DNA from: DATLBY01 sp035526665
GTDB lineage: Bacteria; Acidobacteriota; Terriglobia; Bryobacterales; Bryobacteraceae
Direction: 5' to 3'
Length of the DNA stretch: 7,120 nucleotides
Assembly: GCA_035526665.1 (NCBI GenBank)
Contig: DATLBY010000343.1
Coordinates: 1 to 7,120, forward strand
The notes below the pieces were generated by a model. That model worked only from the letters and a program-made list of their open reading frames with translations. It was not told where the DNA came from and ran no database searches. A program made the position numbers and the translations under genes. Below, piece by piece: positions 7,001 to 7,120 of the stretch; within the stretch, counting starts at the first letter, position 1; each line of letters opens with the position of its first letter.

Positions 7001-7120
7001 CGGCATGACACCCATGGCGCTGGGTTGGGGAGACGGCGGGGAACAGTCGGCGCCGCTTGGCAGAGCGGTCATCGGCGGCCTGGCGTTAGCTACCGCGGCA
7101 ACTCTTACGGTGCTGCCTTC
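4062..7120 (+). CDS. RND-superfamily efflux permease, HAE-1/AcrB type (3' end outside window)
   Basis: This is an inner-membrane proton-driven efflux pump subunit that normally works with a periplasmic adaptor and an outer-membrane channel. There are 1019 visible codons with no stop; the family is usually about 1030-1080 residues, so only a short tail is missing. Architecture: TM1 (about 12-30), a periplasmic porter loop opening with DIFPNLGAPAIYVAQPYGG, TM2-TM6 (about 337-490), TM7 (about 522-545), a second porter loop, then TM8-TM12 (about 869-1019). The repeated two-halves layout and TM10 ISVANAILLVTF point to the HAE-1 group, not CusA-type metal pumps. The TM4 acidic pair is Asp401-Glu402 (AcrB Asp407-Asp408). 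AcrB Lys940 is replaced by Ala937, while Arg967 and Thr974 of TM11 match AcrB Arg971 and Thr978. ATG 4062 gives the expected MWLVRMAMLRP N-terminus and is the first start after an in-frame TGA at 3978; TAGGAG at 4045-4050 lies 11 bases upstream. The substrate cannot be told. Confidence 0.95.
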   Translation, partial: MWLVRMAMLRPVTILVVVLGIALCSILAVQRMPVDIFPNLGAPAIYVAQPYGGMDPSQMEGFLTYYYEYHFLYITGIEHVESKNIQGVALMKLVFQPATDMNQAMAQTVGYVNRARAFMPPGAVPPFIVRYDAGSVPVGQLVFSSPDRTQGEMQDIALNLVRPIFATLPGVSAPPPFGGNQRTIVVRVDPERMRAYRVSPEEAIAAVNRASTVLPSGSVRTGDLTRIAATNASLGAKLDELLDAPVRTGAGPAVYLRDIGTISDSTDVPTGYAHVNGKRTVYIPVTKRADASTLAVIERVKNALPAMKAVVPQDVDIRIEFDQSPYVTNSIRGLITEGLIGAGLTGLMVLLFLRDWRSALIVLITIPFALLGAVVGLWAAGQTINIMTLGGLALAVGVLVDEATVSIESVHTHLAAGVPLARAVWEAAKKTAVARMLAMLSILAVFVPSFFMVGVGRQLFIPLSLSVGFAMVSSYLLSSTLVPVLSTWLLKSKHGEAERKGIFERIRSGYGSYLQAVLRFRWLLLGVYVIASAAIIYIILPRLGTEIFPRVNAGQFQIRLRAPTGTRIERTELVALKALDVIRREAGPENVQITMGFIGVQPPSYPINTIYLFTSGPQEAVLLVSLSRSAPMKGEALKEKLRAELHREMPDTSISFEAGDIVSQVMSFGSPTPIEVAVQGPNLAANRAYAEKVRAALAGLSSLRDVQYAQPLDYPTLQITVDRSRAGQLGLTTASVARSLLAATSSSRFTDPNFWRDPKSGNGFQIQVEIPQNQVRSLEDVANLPVMNDGSPRPLLGDLAKVEYGTTMGQIDRYNMQRVVSVTANTHDKSLGNVGEDIRGALKRLEEPPRGVKVNVRGQLPALIETQAGLQIGLLLAIVVILLLLAANFQSFRLALAVISAVPAVICGVLIMLALTGTTLNVQSFMGAIMAIGISVANAILLVTFAEIARTEGATNEKAAVEGGVGRFRAILMTAAAMIAGMTPMALGWGDGGEQSAPLGRAVIGGLALATAATLTVLP

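Noticed and set aside
1..7120. CRISPR array, insertion sequence, tRNA or rRNA, or a defence or other new multi-gene system
   Set aside because: No regularly spaced repeats, transposase, terminal inverted repeats or RNA-gene signatures are visible; all long stretches are explained by the five genes listed.

Overview
The window is a GC-rich bacterial chromosome segment. Gene content and protein style suggest an acidobacterium, perhaps from the Solibacter/Bryobacter side of the phylum: an NEKNA..STGPRT..HGL family protein, a POTRA-only protein, and an efflux pump with a VDEAT / ISVANA transmembrane signature. This placement rests on remembered family patterns, not a search, and is only moderately secure.

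Layout. (1) Bases 1-265, plus strand: the last 87 codons of xseA, the large subunit of exodeoxyribonuclease VII. (2) Bases 269-3717, minus strand: a three-gene cluster read right to left. It contains a 231-residue protein of unknown function, guaB (IMP dehydrogenase) 33 bases downstream, and a 413-residue protein built of POTRA-like repeats without a beta-barrel. The POTRA ATG lies 5 bases after the guaB stop, and its Shine-Dalgarno overlaps the last guaB codons. xseA and the POTRA gene converge, with only 3 bases between their stop codons. (3) Bases 3718-4061: a 344-base divergent intergenic region holding a short 10-base-period repeat, weak promoter candidates for both directions, and a strong hairpin that pairs with part of the Shine-Dalgarno of the following gene. 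(4) Bases 4062 to the right edge, plus strand: a nearly complete RND-superfamily efflux permease (HAE-1/AcrB type, 1019 visible codons without a stop), cut by the window end just before its C-terminus.

How they fit together. guaB makes XMP for guanine nucleotide synthesis. Its operon partners, an unknown helical protein and a probably periplasmic POTRA protein, have no obvious pathway link to it. The RND pump is a separate, divergently transcribed unit, and no adaptor or outer-membrane channel gene is visible beside it. I see no mobile element, CRISPR array, tRNA or rRNA, and no convincing new multi-gene system. The most unusual items are the barrel-less POTRA protein coupled to guaB, the altered proton-relay residues of the pump, and the hairpin over the pump's ribosome binding site.
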